Assembly: GCA_945874755.1 (NCBI GenBank)
Contig: CAMCHR010000001.1
Location: forward strand, 23,914 to 87,913
Source of the DNA: Chitinophaga pinensis
GTDB taxonomy: Bacteria > Bacteroidota > Bacteroidia > Chitinophagales > Chitinophagaceae
Direction: 5' to 3'
Length of the DNA: 64,000 nucleotides
Under the pieces are notes generated by a model. The model worked only from the letters and a program-made list of their open reading frames with translations. It ran no database searches and was not told where the DNA came from. Shown piece after piece: positions 44,076 through 53,173 of the stretch. The translations under genes and the position numbers were made by a program. Numbering within the stretch: the stretch's first letter is position 1; every line of letters starts with the position of its first letter.

Positions 44076-44978
44076 TTAATTTTTCAACATAGGAAACAGT
44101 CTTCTAATATCTGCTTCTGTTGGCTGAGCTCCGTATTCCGTGATCTCAAATGACTCAGCAAATTTAAAACTAGCTGCTTTTTCAGGAGAATACCATTTAG
44201 ATAAACCAGCTCTTTGAGCTGGGTTCATGTTTCTTCCCATCCAACGACTTTTTAACCAAGCTTTTCTTTCAGCTGGATCTTTTGGTACTTTAGGATCTAT
44301 TTCACCACCGTTTCCTATCCAAGGCAACCACTCATACATTTGAGAAGTATGTTCATTTAAACCATCTACCTTTTGATCTAATACTTCATCGATACCAATT
44401 ACAATATCATGGCTAAATGGATTAGGCTTTTTAAAATTATCCTGCATGTATAAAAAAACTGGATTCTTTTTTAAAGCAGGTACATCTGCAGCTACATTAG
44501 GAACAGCAACCATATAAGAGGCATCTTCTACTAACTTACCTGCGTTTCTATGATCAGGATGATAATCGTTAGGACGTAAGCCTAAAACCACATCAGCGTT
44601 CCATTTTCTAATTTCACGAATTACTTGTAATCTAACATTCAAGTCTGGTAATAATTCACCATCATGATTATTTAAAACAACATACTCATCTATGCCATAT
44701 TTTTTTGCAGCACGTTGTGCTTCTTCTCTTCTTCTTTGTCCTAATACCCCACCCCCTTCTGCATAGTGACCAGCATCACCATTGGTTAATGCAACAAATT
44801 TTACAGAAACACCCATTTTTGCTAAAAGAGCAGCTGTGCCGCCCATTTTAGAATCTGCGTCATCTGGGTGTGCAAAAATTGCCACAACTCTAATTCTTTT
44901 ATCTGGAGTTGTTTGTGCATTTGAATTCAAATTGAAAACAAAGGCAAATAATACTGTAGCGAGAAATACTTTTTTCAT
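44076..44978 (-). CDS. Secreted PIG-L family deacetylase
   Basis: 300 residues with a signal peptide (about 1-22, ending NAQ). The zinc-binding AHPDD motif (His37, Asp40) and the later HPDHRN motif (His140, His143) match the PIG-L/LmbE family, which removes N-acetyl groups from GlcNAc-containing substrates, and the HGELLPDL-type segment is present. Export suggests action on a polysaccharide outside the cytoplasm rather than on mycothiol or GPI precursors. Placed between susD and the permease. Confidence 0.88.
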   Translation of the reverse strand: MKKVFLATVLFAFVFNLNSNAQTTPDKRIRVVAIFAHPDDADSKMGGTAALLAKMGVSVKFVALTNGDAGHYAEGGGVLGQRRREEAQRAAKKYGIDEYVVLNNHDGELLPDLNVRLQVIREIRKWNADVVLGLRPNDYHPDHRNAGKLVEDASYMVAVPNVAADVPALKKNPVFLYMQDNFKKPNPFSHDIVIGIDEVLDQKVDGLNEHTSQMYEWLPWIGNGGEIDPKVPKDPAERKAWLKSRWMGRNMNPAQRAGLSKWYSPEKAASFKFAESFEITEYGAQPTEADIRRLFPMLKN

Positions 44979-45000
44979 TATAGAGATTTTATTTTATGAA

Positions 45001-46395
45001 TTATAACCCTGGATTTTGAACTAATTTTCCGTTTGATACATCAATTTCCTTTTGAGGAATCGCAAATAATAGTCGAATCTCCGCTTCAGTAACAGCTAGT
45101 TGCTTTGCCATTGTAGATTTAGCTACACCAAATCTCAATAGATCTTGCCAACGGTGATTCTCGAATGCAAATTCTATTCTACGCTCGTCTAATAATTGCT
45201 TTGCAAAAGTACTAGGAGTAGTTGCAGCAATTGCAGCTAAACCGGCTCTTGCTCTAACTTGATTGATATACACATAAGCTTGAGTAGACTCCCCTAAGGC
45301 TTCTGCTAACATCAATAATACATCTGCATACCTTGAAACATACCAATTATTATCCCCATCAAATGTCGTCGTTTGAGTAGAAATGTATTTTAAAGAATAA
45401 GTAGTATCAGGTGTTTTGTTATTTGCATATATAGATTTAGCATAGCGTAAATCACCTATTTTATAGGCAGCTAATAAATCAGGCGTAATTGTCATTGGCG
45501 TATTGCCTCCTCCTACACCACCAGCTCTACCTAGTATAGAAGCAAAATATTCAAAATAACCACTTCCTTCACCTTGACCTCCTGTTTTAAATTGTACCTC
45601 GAAAATTGATTCTGGTCCATTTTCATTTGCTGCACCCCATAATTTTGCATAATCAGTTGCCAAACTATAATTTTTAGAATCTACTACTTTATTCAAAGCA
45701 GTAACAGCAGATGTTTTTTCTCCATTGGTTAAATAAACTTTACCCAATAATGCATTCACAGCGCCACTCGTGGCACGTCCAATATCAGCACCAGTATATT
45801 TAGCTGGTAATAGTGGCTCTGCTGCAATTAAATCAGTAATGATTTGTTTATAAATTTCCGTTGCAGGATATTGTTTTAAATTTACATCTGCAGGAGAGGC
45901 CACATCGGTTAACTGTAATGGCACATTACCAAAAATTACAGCTAAGTTAAAATACAATAAAGATCTTATATATAATGCTTCCCCTTTATATCTTTTCTTT
46001 AAAGCATCAGGCACAACCGAGGCGTCAATTTTATCTAAAATAATATTACAACGAGCTATGCCTTTATAAGAATCAGACCAAGCAGAAGATAATTCATTCG
46101 CTGTTGTGACTTCTTTAAATAATTCAACATCGCAAAGTGATTGCGCGATACCATTACAACCTCCACCGTTCGATGTATTATCAGACCTCATTTCATTCAA
46201 TAATAAATATGTTTTACCATATGTACCATTTAATTGAAGTGCATCATAAAGACCATTGATTGCCACTGCAAAATCTGCTTCAGTCTTATATGCAGACTGT
46301 ATATTTCTTTCAGAAATAGGAGATAACTCTGTAAATTCTTTAGTACATGATGAACTTACAAGAATTAATAAAGTGTATAGAATATATTTTTTCAT
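45001..46395 (-). CDS. RagB/SusD family nutrient-binding lipoprotein
   Basis: 464 residues. Lipoprotein signal with lipobox LVSSSC (Cys17). Family features are the N-terminal TELSPISERNIQSAYKTEAD region, helical tetratricopeptide-like repeats (AVNALLGKVYL, WYVSRYADVLLMLAEAL) and the C-terminal SusD ending (LLDERRIEFAFENHRWQDLLR, FAIPQKEIDVSNGKLVQNPG). It forms the glycan-binding lid over the SusC porter encoded 22 bases upstream. Confidence 0.95.
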   Translation of the reverse strand: MKKYILYTLLILVSSSCTKEFTELSPISERNIQSAYKTEADFAVAINGLYDALQLNGTYGKTYLLLNEMRSDNTSNGGGCNGIAQSLCDVELFKEVTTANELSSAWSDSYKGIARCNIILDKIDASVVPDALKKRYKGEALYIRSLLYFNLAVIFGNVPLQLTDVASPADVNLKQYPATEIYKQIITDLIAAEPLLPAKYTGADIGRATSGAVNALLGKVYLTNGEKTSAVTALNKVVDSKNYSLATDYAKLWGAANENGPESIFEVQFKTGGQGEGSGYFEYFASILGRAGGVGGGNTPMTITPDLLAAYKIGDLRYAKSIYANNKTPDTTYSLKYISTQTTTFDGDNNWYVSRYADVLLMLAEALGESTQAYVYINQVRARAGLAAIAATTPSTFAKQLLDERRIEFAFENHRWQDLLRFGVAKSTMAKQLAVTEAEIRLLFAIPQKEIDVSNGKLVQNPGL

Positions 46396-46417
46396 AATAG
46401 TTTATTTATTCTTTTAA

Positions 46418-49400
46418 TTAAAATGTAAGGTTAAATCCAACTAAAAAAGTTTTAGAAATTGGATATGCTCCATAATCTTCTCCAGGAACAAGGTTATTTG
46501 TAGCTTGTTGTTGAACTTCTGGATTAAACCCTAAATAATTTGAAAATATGAATAAATTGGTACCAGTAACATACAACCTAGCTTTTTTAGATAATCCTTT
46601 GACAGGGAATTCATAACCTAGCGTCACATTTCGTAATCTAACATAAGACCCATCTTCCACCTGGAAAGAGGATGGTCGCATATTAAAACCATGCAAACTA
46701 GAGTTACTATCTCCTCTTGGAATCTTACCATTTCCTGGTTGTTCTGGAGACACCCATCTATTTTTAAACTCAGCATAAGAGTTAAAATTAGCTTCTCCAT
46801 TTAAAAGGTGTCTTTGAGTTAAATTCAAAATCTCTCTACCCTCTACGCCTTGAATGAAGACGCTTAAATCAAAATTGGCATATCTAAATTTATTCGTAAT
46901 ACCATAAGTAAAATCAGGCATATAGTTGCCAAGTGTCGTTCTATCTAATGTAGTAATAAAGCCATCCCCATTTACATCTTTAAACTGTAAATCACCAGGT
47001 CTTGCACCACCTATACCGACTAACATATCTTTTGGTGCAGCTTTAATTTGATCCATTGTTTGATAAACTCCAACCACTTGATAGCCGAAATAACTTCCTA
47101 CCGGATCCCCAATTCTAGTGATATGTCTTATATCTCCAGCACTACCAACGCTCAAAATAGGATCTCCAGTTCGTCCAAGTTTTAAGACTTTATTTCTGTT
47201 AGCACTAATATTAAAATCTGTTGACCATTGGAACTTACCTACTGTATTTCTTGTATTTAAAGTGAACTCAAGACCTTTATTTTCTACTTCACCCACATTT
47301 GAAAGCGCTGTGGTAAATCCAGCAGAAGATGCAATATTTACATTCAATAATAAGTCAGCAGTAACACTATGATAATAATCAAATCCACCATAAATACGAT
47401 CATTAAATAAACCAAAGTCTAATCCAATATCGAATTGTTTTTTAGATTCCCAACTTAATTTATCATTGTTTAATGTAGATCTGCCTATGCCATTCACCAA
47501 AGCATTACCAAGCACATAATTTGCATTATTTAATAAACCAATCGCGCCATAATTAGGGATCTGGAAGTTACCAGTAAGACCATAACTTGCTCTTAGTTTC
47601 AGTTCATTCACAAATTTTACATTGGTCATAAAGGATTCTTGGTCTATTCTCCAACCAGCAGAAACGGATGGGAATACCCCAGTCTGATTGCCGGTTCCAA
47701 ATCTTGAAGATTTATCAGATCTAATCAATGCAGACATTAAATACTTGTCTTTATACGAATAGTTGGCTCTTGCTAATGCAGAAACTAAAGTCCATTGTTC
47801 TTTAACAGCAGATCCACCAGTTACAATACCGCCACTAATTGTTGTTACTTGATCGTCTGGGAAACTATTTGCTTGAATAAACTGTAAGTCATTGTTTTGT
47901 TTTTGTGCAGTATAACCTCCAAGCAATGTCAATGTATGATCATTCAATGTTTTAGAATAATCCAATGTGTTTTCCCAAATCCAATTTAAACCTTGTGAAG
48001 TACTAGATTTTGCAAATGGATCAGGTTTAGTTGCACCTCTATATAATAAGGTAACCCCTTTATAATAAGACTGTTGATAATTATCTAGATCAACACCAAT
48101 ATAAGTCTTGAATGATAAATCAGGTAAGATATTATACTTAAGATACGCATTTCCAAATATCCTAAGGTTACGAATATTTTCTTTAATTGCTTTCATTGTT
48201 GCCAATGGATTGTTAGCAGTTGTCATATAAGCCCCCAATTGATTTTGGTTATCAGACTGGTTGATACTTCCATCAGGTAAATAAGGCTTAACCACTGGAG
48301 AGTGCACCATTGCATCATAGATAATCCCTGGAGGTAAAGCAAAATAAGGCCCATTGGCTGGTAAACGATTATTGTCTGTATAAGCAATATTAACACTAGA
48401 ACCAATTTGAAGTTTAGAAGAAAAATCATCTACCACATTAGCTCTAAAAGTATAGCGATCAAATTTAGAACCTTTAATAGTACCCTCTTCTGTATAGTAT
48501 CCAGCTGAAGTATAATAGGTCATATTATCTTTTCCACCACTTACTGATAAATTATAATTTGAAACCATCCCTTTTGAAAGTACCAAGCCTAACCAATCTG
48601 TATTAGTGCCATCCCAGTTCACATATTTTTCTGGAATTAAAAAATTGGCTTGCGTTCCTCTTCCTGCATTTGTATTAGGATTATATAATGGATTGTATGT
48701 TTTACTAGCAGGATTTGTTGGATCGTTTGTTTGTAAATAGTTATTATTTCTAGTGTCTTTCGTATACTGAATCAAGTCCTCAGCATTCATTAATTGAGGC
48801 AAGTTTGTTGCTTCGTTCACTCCAGTATAAGCATTAAAGGAAATTTGTTTCCTATTTTTCAAACCTTTTTTAGTGGTCACCATAATCACACCATTCGAAC
48901 CTCTTGATCCGTAAATACCAGCTGCAGAAGCGTCTTTTAATACTTCAATAGACTGTATATCATTTGGATTGATTGTTGTAAATGGATTAATTTTTGGAAC
49001 AGTATAAGCTTCTGTTCTTTGTCCAATGTTTTGCTGTAAACCTATATTGCTTGAAATAGGTAAACCATCAATTACATATAAAGGATCATTACCTGCCGAA
49101 ATAGAAGCAGAACCTCTAATTCTAATCACTGGAGCCGAACCAGGTTCTCCAGAAGGTACTGACACTTCTAAACCTGCTACTCGACCTTGAATGGCATTCT
49201 CAAAACTACTCACTGCAATCTCCTTAAGTTGAGATTCATTGATACTAGCAATCGCTCCAGTAACTTCTTTTCTTCTTTGTTTACCATAACCTACCACAAC
49301 AACTTCATCTAAAGCCTTTGAACTCGCTTTCAACTCTACATTTAAATCGTTAGACTTACTTGCAGACACTTCTTTATTTGCATAACCAACATAAGTAAAA

Positions 49401-49942
49401 ACGAGTGTACTATTTACAGACGCTAATTTTATTTTATACCTGCCATTATCATCTGTTGTTGTCTTATTCGTAGTGCCTTTGACTGCCACATTCACTCCTT
49501 TAAGTAGCTGGCCGTCTTCAGAAGCTATAACAACGCCAGAAACAACAGTGTCAGCTATTGCATTAGATGCAGCTGGAAAAGTGTTGTTTGTTTTATTAGA
49601 GATGACAATGTTTTTGTCATCAATGAATTTCCATGTAACTGGAAGCCCATCTAATATTTTATTCAAGATCACTTCGACATAAGCATCTTTGAATTGTGCT
49701 GTAACTTCTTTGTTTGCAGGCAATACATCATTGCTGTAAAAAAAGCGATAAGTTGACTGTTTTTCAATCATTTTAAAAACAGTTTGTATATCAGTTCTTT
49801 CCGAATCCAACGAAATTTTTTGCTGTGCAAAGTTTTTTGCTGAAAGCTGAATTGAAATGATAATTAATAAAAATCCAATTTTAATTCCTCTTGTGACAGA
49901 GAAAAGAAGATTTTTAATTGGAAAAGATTCTTTTTTTTCCAT
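46418..49942 (-). CDS. SusC/RagA family TonB-dependent transporter with STN domain
   Basis: 1,174 residues from the ATG at 49942; the frame opens earlier only from a TTG at 50008. A signal/hydrophobic segment (about 15-40) is followed by an STN signalling domain (about 45-110), a carboxypeptidase-like regulatory domain (about 130-210), the TonB-box-like DEVVVVGYG, a plug (about 215-340) and a 22-strand barrel. The STN domain is the hallmark of receptors that signal inward to a FecR anti-sigma factor, which is encoded 105 bases upstream. Imports the oligosaccharide across the outer membrane with SusD. Confidence 0.96.
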   Translation of the reverse strand: MEKKESFPIKNLLFSVTRGIKIGFLLIIISIQLSAKNFAQQKISLDSERTDIQTVFKMIEKQSTYRFFYSNDVLPANKEVTAQFKDAYVEVILNKILDGLPVTWKFIDDKNIVISNKTNNTFPAASNAIADTVVSGVVIASEDGQLLKGVNVAVKGTTNKTTTDDNGRYKIKLASVNSTLVFTYVGYANKEVSASKSNDLNVELKASSKALDEVVVVGYGKQRRKEVTGAIASINESQLKEIAVSSFENAIQGRVAGLEVSVPSGEPGSAPVIRIRGSASISAGNDPLYVIDGLPISSNIGLQQNIGQRTEAYTVPKINPFTTINPNDIQSIEVLKDASAAGIYGSRGSNGVIMVTTKKGLKNRKQISFNAYTGVNEATNLPQLMNAEDLIQYTKDTRNNNYLQTNDPTNPASKTYNPLYNPNTNAGRGTQANFLIPEKYVNWDGTNTDWLGLVLSKGMVSNYNLSVSGGKDNMTYYTSAGYYTEEGTIKGSKFDRYTFRANVVDDFSSKLQIGSSVNIAYTDNNRLPANGPYFALPPGIIYDAMVHSPVVKPYLPDGSINQSDNQNQLGAYMTTANNPLATMKAIKENIRNLRIFGNAYLKYNILPDLSFKTYIGVDLDNYQQSYYKGVTLLYRGATKPDPFAKSSTSQGLNWIWENTLDYSKTLNDHTLTLLGGYTAQKQNNDLQFIQANSFPDDQVTTISGGIVTGGSAVKEQWTLVSALARANYSYKDKYLMSALIRSDKSSRFGTGNQTGVFPSVSAGWRIDQESFMTNVKFVNELKLRASYGLTGNFQIPNYGAIGLLNNANYVLGNALVNGIGRSTLNNDKLSWESKKQFDIGLDFGLFNDRIYGGFDYYHSVTADLLLNVNIASSAGFTTALSNVGEVENKGLEFTLNTRNTVGKFQWSTDFNISANRNKVLKLGRTGDPILSVGSAGDIRHITRIGDPVGSYFGYQVVGVYQTMDQIKAAPKDMLVGIGGARPGDLQFKDVNGDGFITTLDRTTLGNYMPDFTYGITNKFRYANFDLSVFIQGVEGREILNLTQRHLLNGEANFNSYAEFKNRWVSPEQPGNGKIPRGDSNSSLHGFNMRPSSFQVEDGSYVRLRNVTLGYEFPVKGLSKKARLYVTGTNLFIFSNYLGFNPEVQQQATNNLVPGEDYGAYPISKTFLVGFNLTF

Positions 49943-50047
49943 AGGTTTTCTTTTATTGGTTATTAAAAAGCTAATTAAGTCCATTGTTAAAAAAATTATT
50001 ACCGTCAACTTTGTAATCTTATAAGAATTTATAGGAAGTATAAATCC

Positions 50048-51145
50048 TTATTCAATCACAATATTTTTATCATCTATTTTATAGTTAATATTTTTAGAAT
50101 ACTTGATTAATTGAAATACTTTTTCTAAACTAACATTTTCAAATACGCCCGTATACCTATATTTTTTCACTTTTTCTTCTTTAAAAGTAATGTTAATGGC
50201 ATATTTTCTTTCTAATTCAATTGCTATTTTTTCGAGTGGTTGATTCACAAATACCAATTTGTCATTTAACCAAGATGTTTCAGCGACCAAGCTATCGTGT
50301 CTTAAATAGGTAATTGAAGTCAATACTACTTTATTGTCATTACTAATTTTAACTTTTGTTGCCGTATTTAATTCATCTTGTTCTTTCGCAATAATTAATT
50401 TTTCAGTTGGCTTTAATATGATGATATCCTCGGGTCTTGATTTTAGCGAAACTTCAATCTTGCCTTTAATTAAGGAGGTCTCCGACTCTTTATCTTGTGG
50501 ATAATTTCGTACATTAAATGAAGTACCAAGTACTTTAATGTTGATCTTTCCAGTGTGTATGATAAATGGCCTTGAGCTATCGTGTGCCACATCAAAATAG
50601 GCTTCACCCACAAGCGTAACTTCTCTAGTCTTGCCTGCAGCAAAATTGAGGTAAGTTAATCTACTATCAGTATTTAAGCGGACGATGGTACCGTCCGGTA
50701 ATTTTATAGAAGACTTTGACCCCCTCTTTGTAACGACTTCATTTACAAAAGCATTATTATTTTGTTTGATCACACTTTTATCCAAGCGAAGTGAGTAGTT
50801 GATAAAGAAGATTGTAAATACACAAGCTGCAATCCCTATCAAAGCAAATTTTCTTTTTGAAAAACTAGGCGATTTATCCAACTCAGGTTCAAAAATATTA
50901 TCATTGATGGATTCAAACTTACCCGCCAATTGCATTTTTACATAATGAGTCGCATATGCTTGGTCTGCTTTAGAGGCAGCCTCTTTGTCACAATAAACAG
51001 GCTCAATCATTTGATCATATAAAAACTGTAAAGAAGGGTTAACTTTCAACATTGCAGAAATTTCTGCCAACTGAGATTCAGTGGCATCACCTGATAACTT
51101 AAGGCTCATCAGGTCAAAAAAGTATTGTTCTGTTTGTTTATTCAT
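50048..51145 (-). CDS. FecR family anti-sigma factor with DUF4974
   Basis: 365 residues from the ATG at 51145; an earlier TTG start adds only five residues. The cytoplasmic N-terminal part binds the sigma factor, one membrane helix lies at about 100-117 (FALIGIAACVFTIFFINYSL), then come the periplasmic FecR domain (SSIKLPDGTIVRLNTDSRLTY, REVTLVGEAYFDV) and the C-terminal DUF4974 (about 285-365), which resembles the STN fold of SusC. It transmits the signal from the SusC receptor to the ECF sigma factor encoded immediately upstream. Confidence 0.95.
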   Translation of the reverse strand: MNKQTEQYFFDLMSLKLSGDATESQLAEISAMLKVNPSLQFLYDQMIEPVYCDKEAASKADQAYATHYVKMQLAGKFESINDNIFEPELDKSPSFSKRKFALIGIAACVFTIFFINYSLRLDKSVIKQNNNAFVNEVVTKRGSKSSIKLPDGTIVRLNTDSRLTYLNFAAGKTREVTLVGEAYFDVAHDSSRPFIIHTGKINIKVLGTSFNVRNYPQDKESETSLIKGKIEVSLKSRPEDIIILKPTEKLIIAKEQDELNTATKVKISNDNKVVLTSITYLRHDSLVAETSWLNDKLVFVNQPLEKIAIELERKYAINITFKEEKVKKYRYTGVFENVSLEKVFQLIKYSKNINYKIDDKNIVIE

Positions 51146-51226
51146 GGTTATACAATACAAAGACTAGATTATTGAGCCTTCCCGTGAAGACAAACCCAAT
51201 TATTTATTAAATAGGATGATATAGAC

Positions 51227-51790
51227 CTATTTTAAAAAATGCTGAAGGTCCATTCGGATTTTCCTTAAAGCAATCCGCATATGTGTTTCAATGGTATTTT
51301 GAGAGATTTCAAGCACTTTAGAGACTTCTTTATAGCTTAACCCCTCTTCCTTAATCAACCTAAATACCAATTGACACTTCATAGGCAAAGATGCAATCAC
51401 TAAGTTGACTCTTTGAGTCACTTCTGAATAGATAAAAAGTTGTTCTGGATTATCCCCATTACTGCTAATAATATCCTCATTATCAATTGATTCGTTTAAG
51501 GATTGTAGGTGTTTTTTAGAAGACAAATAGGTAAAACATGCATTTTTAACGGATGTAATTAGAAATATTTTCAAATGTTGAATTTGGGAAAGCTTGTTGC
51601 CCATCTCCCAGACTTTTAACATCATATCTGAAACTATTTCTTCACTAACAGACTTATTATTTAGAATATTGAATGAAAATCTGAACAAAATAGGATGAAA
51701 ATAAAGAAATAGATGCTTATAGGACTGCTCATTCCTATAATAGGCCACTTTACTTTGGTGATACAGCAATTCTTGTGAGGATAATTTCAA
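51227..51790 (-). CDS. ECF RNA polymerase sigma factor (FecI-like)
   Basis: 187 residues with sigma region 2 (about 25-85; SVSEEIVSDMMLKVWE) and region 4 with the helix-turn-helix (about 128-180; LPMKCQLVFRLIKEEGLSYK, VSKVLEISQNTIETHM). The only start fitting the family length is a TTG at 51790, 17 bases after the stop of the DctA-like gene, which would give weak translation. It should direct transcription of the downstream susC-susD genes under control of FecR. Confidence 0.92.
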   Translation of the reverse strand: MKLSSQELLYHQSKVAYYRNEQSYKHLFLYFHPILFRFSFNILNNKSVSEEIVSDMMLKVWEMGNKLSQIQHLKIFLITSVKNACFTYLSSKKHLQSLNESIDNEDIISSNGDNPEQLFIYSEVTQRVNLVIASLPMKCQLVFRLIKEEGLSYKEVSKVLEISQNTIETHMRIALRKIRMDLQHFLK

Positions 51791-51807
51791 AATCTTACTA
51801 ATTTAAA

Positions 51808-53046
51808 TTAAACACCTACTACTTTCTTAAATGTATCCATATCTATCGCCTTTTCATGTTTTGAAATAACCACGGTAGCCACTGCGTTCCCAATAAAATT
51901 AGTGACCGATCTTGCTTCACTCATAAAACGATCTACTCCAATAAGTAGGGCAAGTCCTTCCAGAGGGATCACTTTAATTGCTGTTAAAGTGGAAGCTAAA
52001 ACGATAAAGCCACTTCCCGTGACACCAGCAGCGCCTTTACTTGTAATCAATAAAATACCAAATATGGTTAATTGTTGTGAAATAGAAAATTCAATATCAA
52101 ACACTTGTGCTAAAAAAATAATGGCCATACTTAGATAAATAGAAGTGCCGTCTAAATTAAAACTATATCCAGTTGGAATAATTAAACCTACAACAGATTT
52201 TTCACAACCAGCCTGTTCTAGTTTTTCCATCACAGAAGGCAAAACGGCTTCACTACTACTTGCGCCAATGACAATAAAAATTTCTTCTTTTAGATACTTC
52301 AATAATTTAATTAAACTAAATCCATAGTAACGCATAATACCATTTAGAATCAAAAAGATGAAAATCAAAACAGTGATATAAAAAGTAAGCATGAATTTTC
52401 CTAAGACCAATAAACTTCCTATTCCAAATTTTCCCATGGTATAGGCCATGCCGCCAAAAGCACCAATAGGGCTAAGTTTCATGACAATATGTAAAATATT
52501 AAATAGCGCTTTATTGATGACGCCAAAGGTATTGATAATGCCCTCATTGCCCTTTTTAATCATCATTAAACCAATAGCGAAAAAAATACTGAAAAATAAA
52601 ATTTGAATGATATCTCCTTTTGCAAAAGCACCAATGATATTATCAGGAACGATATGTGTAAAGAAATCTATCCAATTCATTTCTTTTCCTTGATCTACAT
52701 AGGCAGCTACTTTTTCTTTATTTGTAGTTGCTAAAACAACCCCTTTGCCCGGCTTAATAAATGTACCCACCGTTAAACCAATCAATAAAGCAATGGTAGA
52801 AACAATCTCAAAGTATAGGATTCCTTTTCCTCCAACTCTTCCTACTTTCTTCATGTTACCAGCTCCAGTAATGCCTAAAACAACTGTGAAAAATATAATG
52901 GGGGCAATCACCATTTTTATTAGACTAATAAAAACATCACTAATAATTTTTCCAGTTTGAAAAAAGCCAGGAAATAATAAGCCAACAATGATACCTAGAA
53001 TGATACCAATTAAAACCTGTACATATAATATCTTAAAATATTTCAT
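51808..53046 (-). CDS. Dicarboxylate/amino acid:cation symporter (DAACS, DctA-like)
   Basis: 412 residues with about eight membrane helices and two hairpins. The substrate and cation motifs are visible: SFNLDGTSIYLSMA, AGVTGSGFIVLASTLTA and DRFMSEARSVTNFIGNAVAT. The last resembles DctA more than glutamate carriers. It ends 17 bases before the sigma-factor start, so the sigma gene may ride on its transcript. Confidence 0.9.
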   Translation of the reverse strand: MKYFKILYVQVLIGIILGIIVGLLFPGFFQTGKIISDVFISLIKMVIAPIIFFTVVLGITGAGNMKKVGRVGGKGILYFEIVSTIALLIGLTVGTFIKPGKGVVLATTNKEKVAAYVDQGKEMNWIDFFTHIVPDNIIGAFAKGDIIQILFFSIFFAIGLMMIKKGNEGIINTFGVINKALFNILHIVMKLSPIGAFGGMAYTMGKFGIGSLLVLGKFMLTFYITVLIFIFLILNGIMRYYGFSLIKLLKYLKEEIFIVIGASSSEAVLPSVMEKLEQAGCEKSVVGLIIPTGYSFNLDGTSIYLSMAIIFLAQVFDIEFSISQQLTIFGILLITSKGAAGVTGSGFIVLASTLTAIKVIPLEGLALLIGVDRFMSEARSVTNFIGNAVATVVISKHEKAIDMDTFKKVVGV

Positions 53047-53173
53047 GCAATAAACTTACAAGTAAAATGCTCAAAAAAAGAAATAAAATAGATGAATATC
53101 CATTTAGTGGATTATTTCTTTATATAAAGTGCATAAAAAACCCTTGTTCTGCTTCACGGTAAAATTAATACCA

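Noticed and set aside
49943-50008. Longer SusC with a TTG start at 50008
   Set aside because: It adds a stretch unlike a signal peptide; the ATG at 49942 with a normal leader follows.
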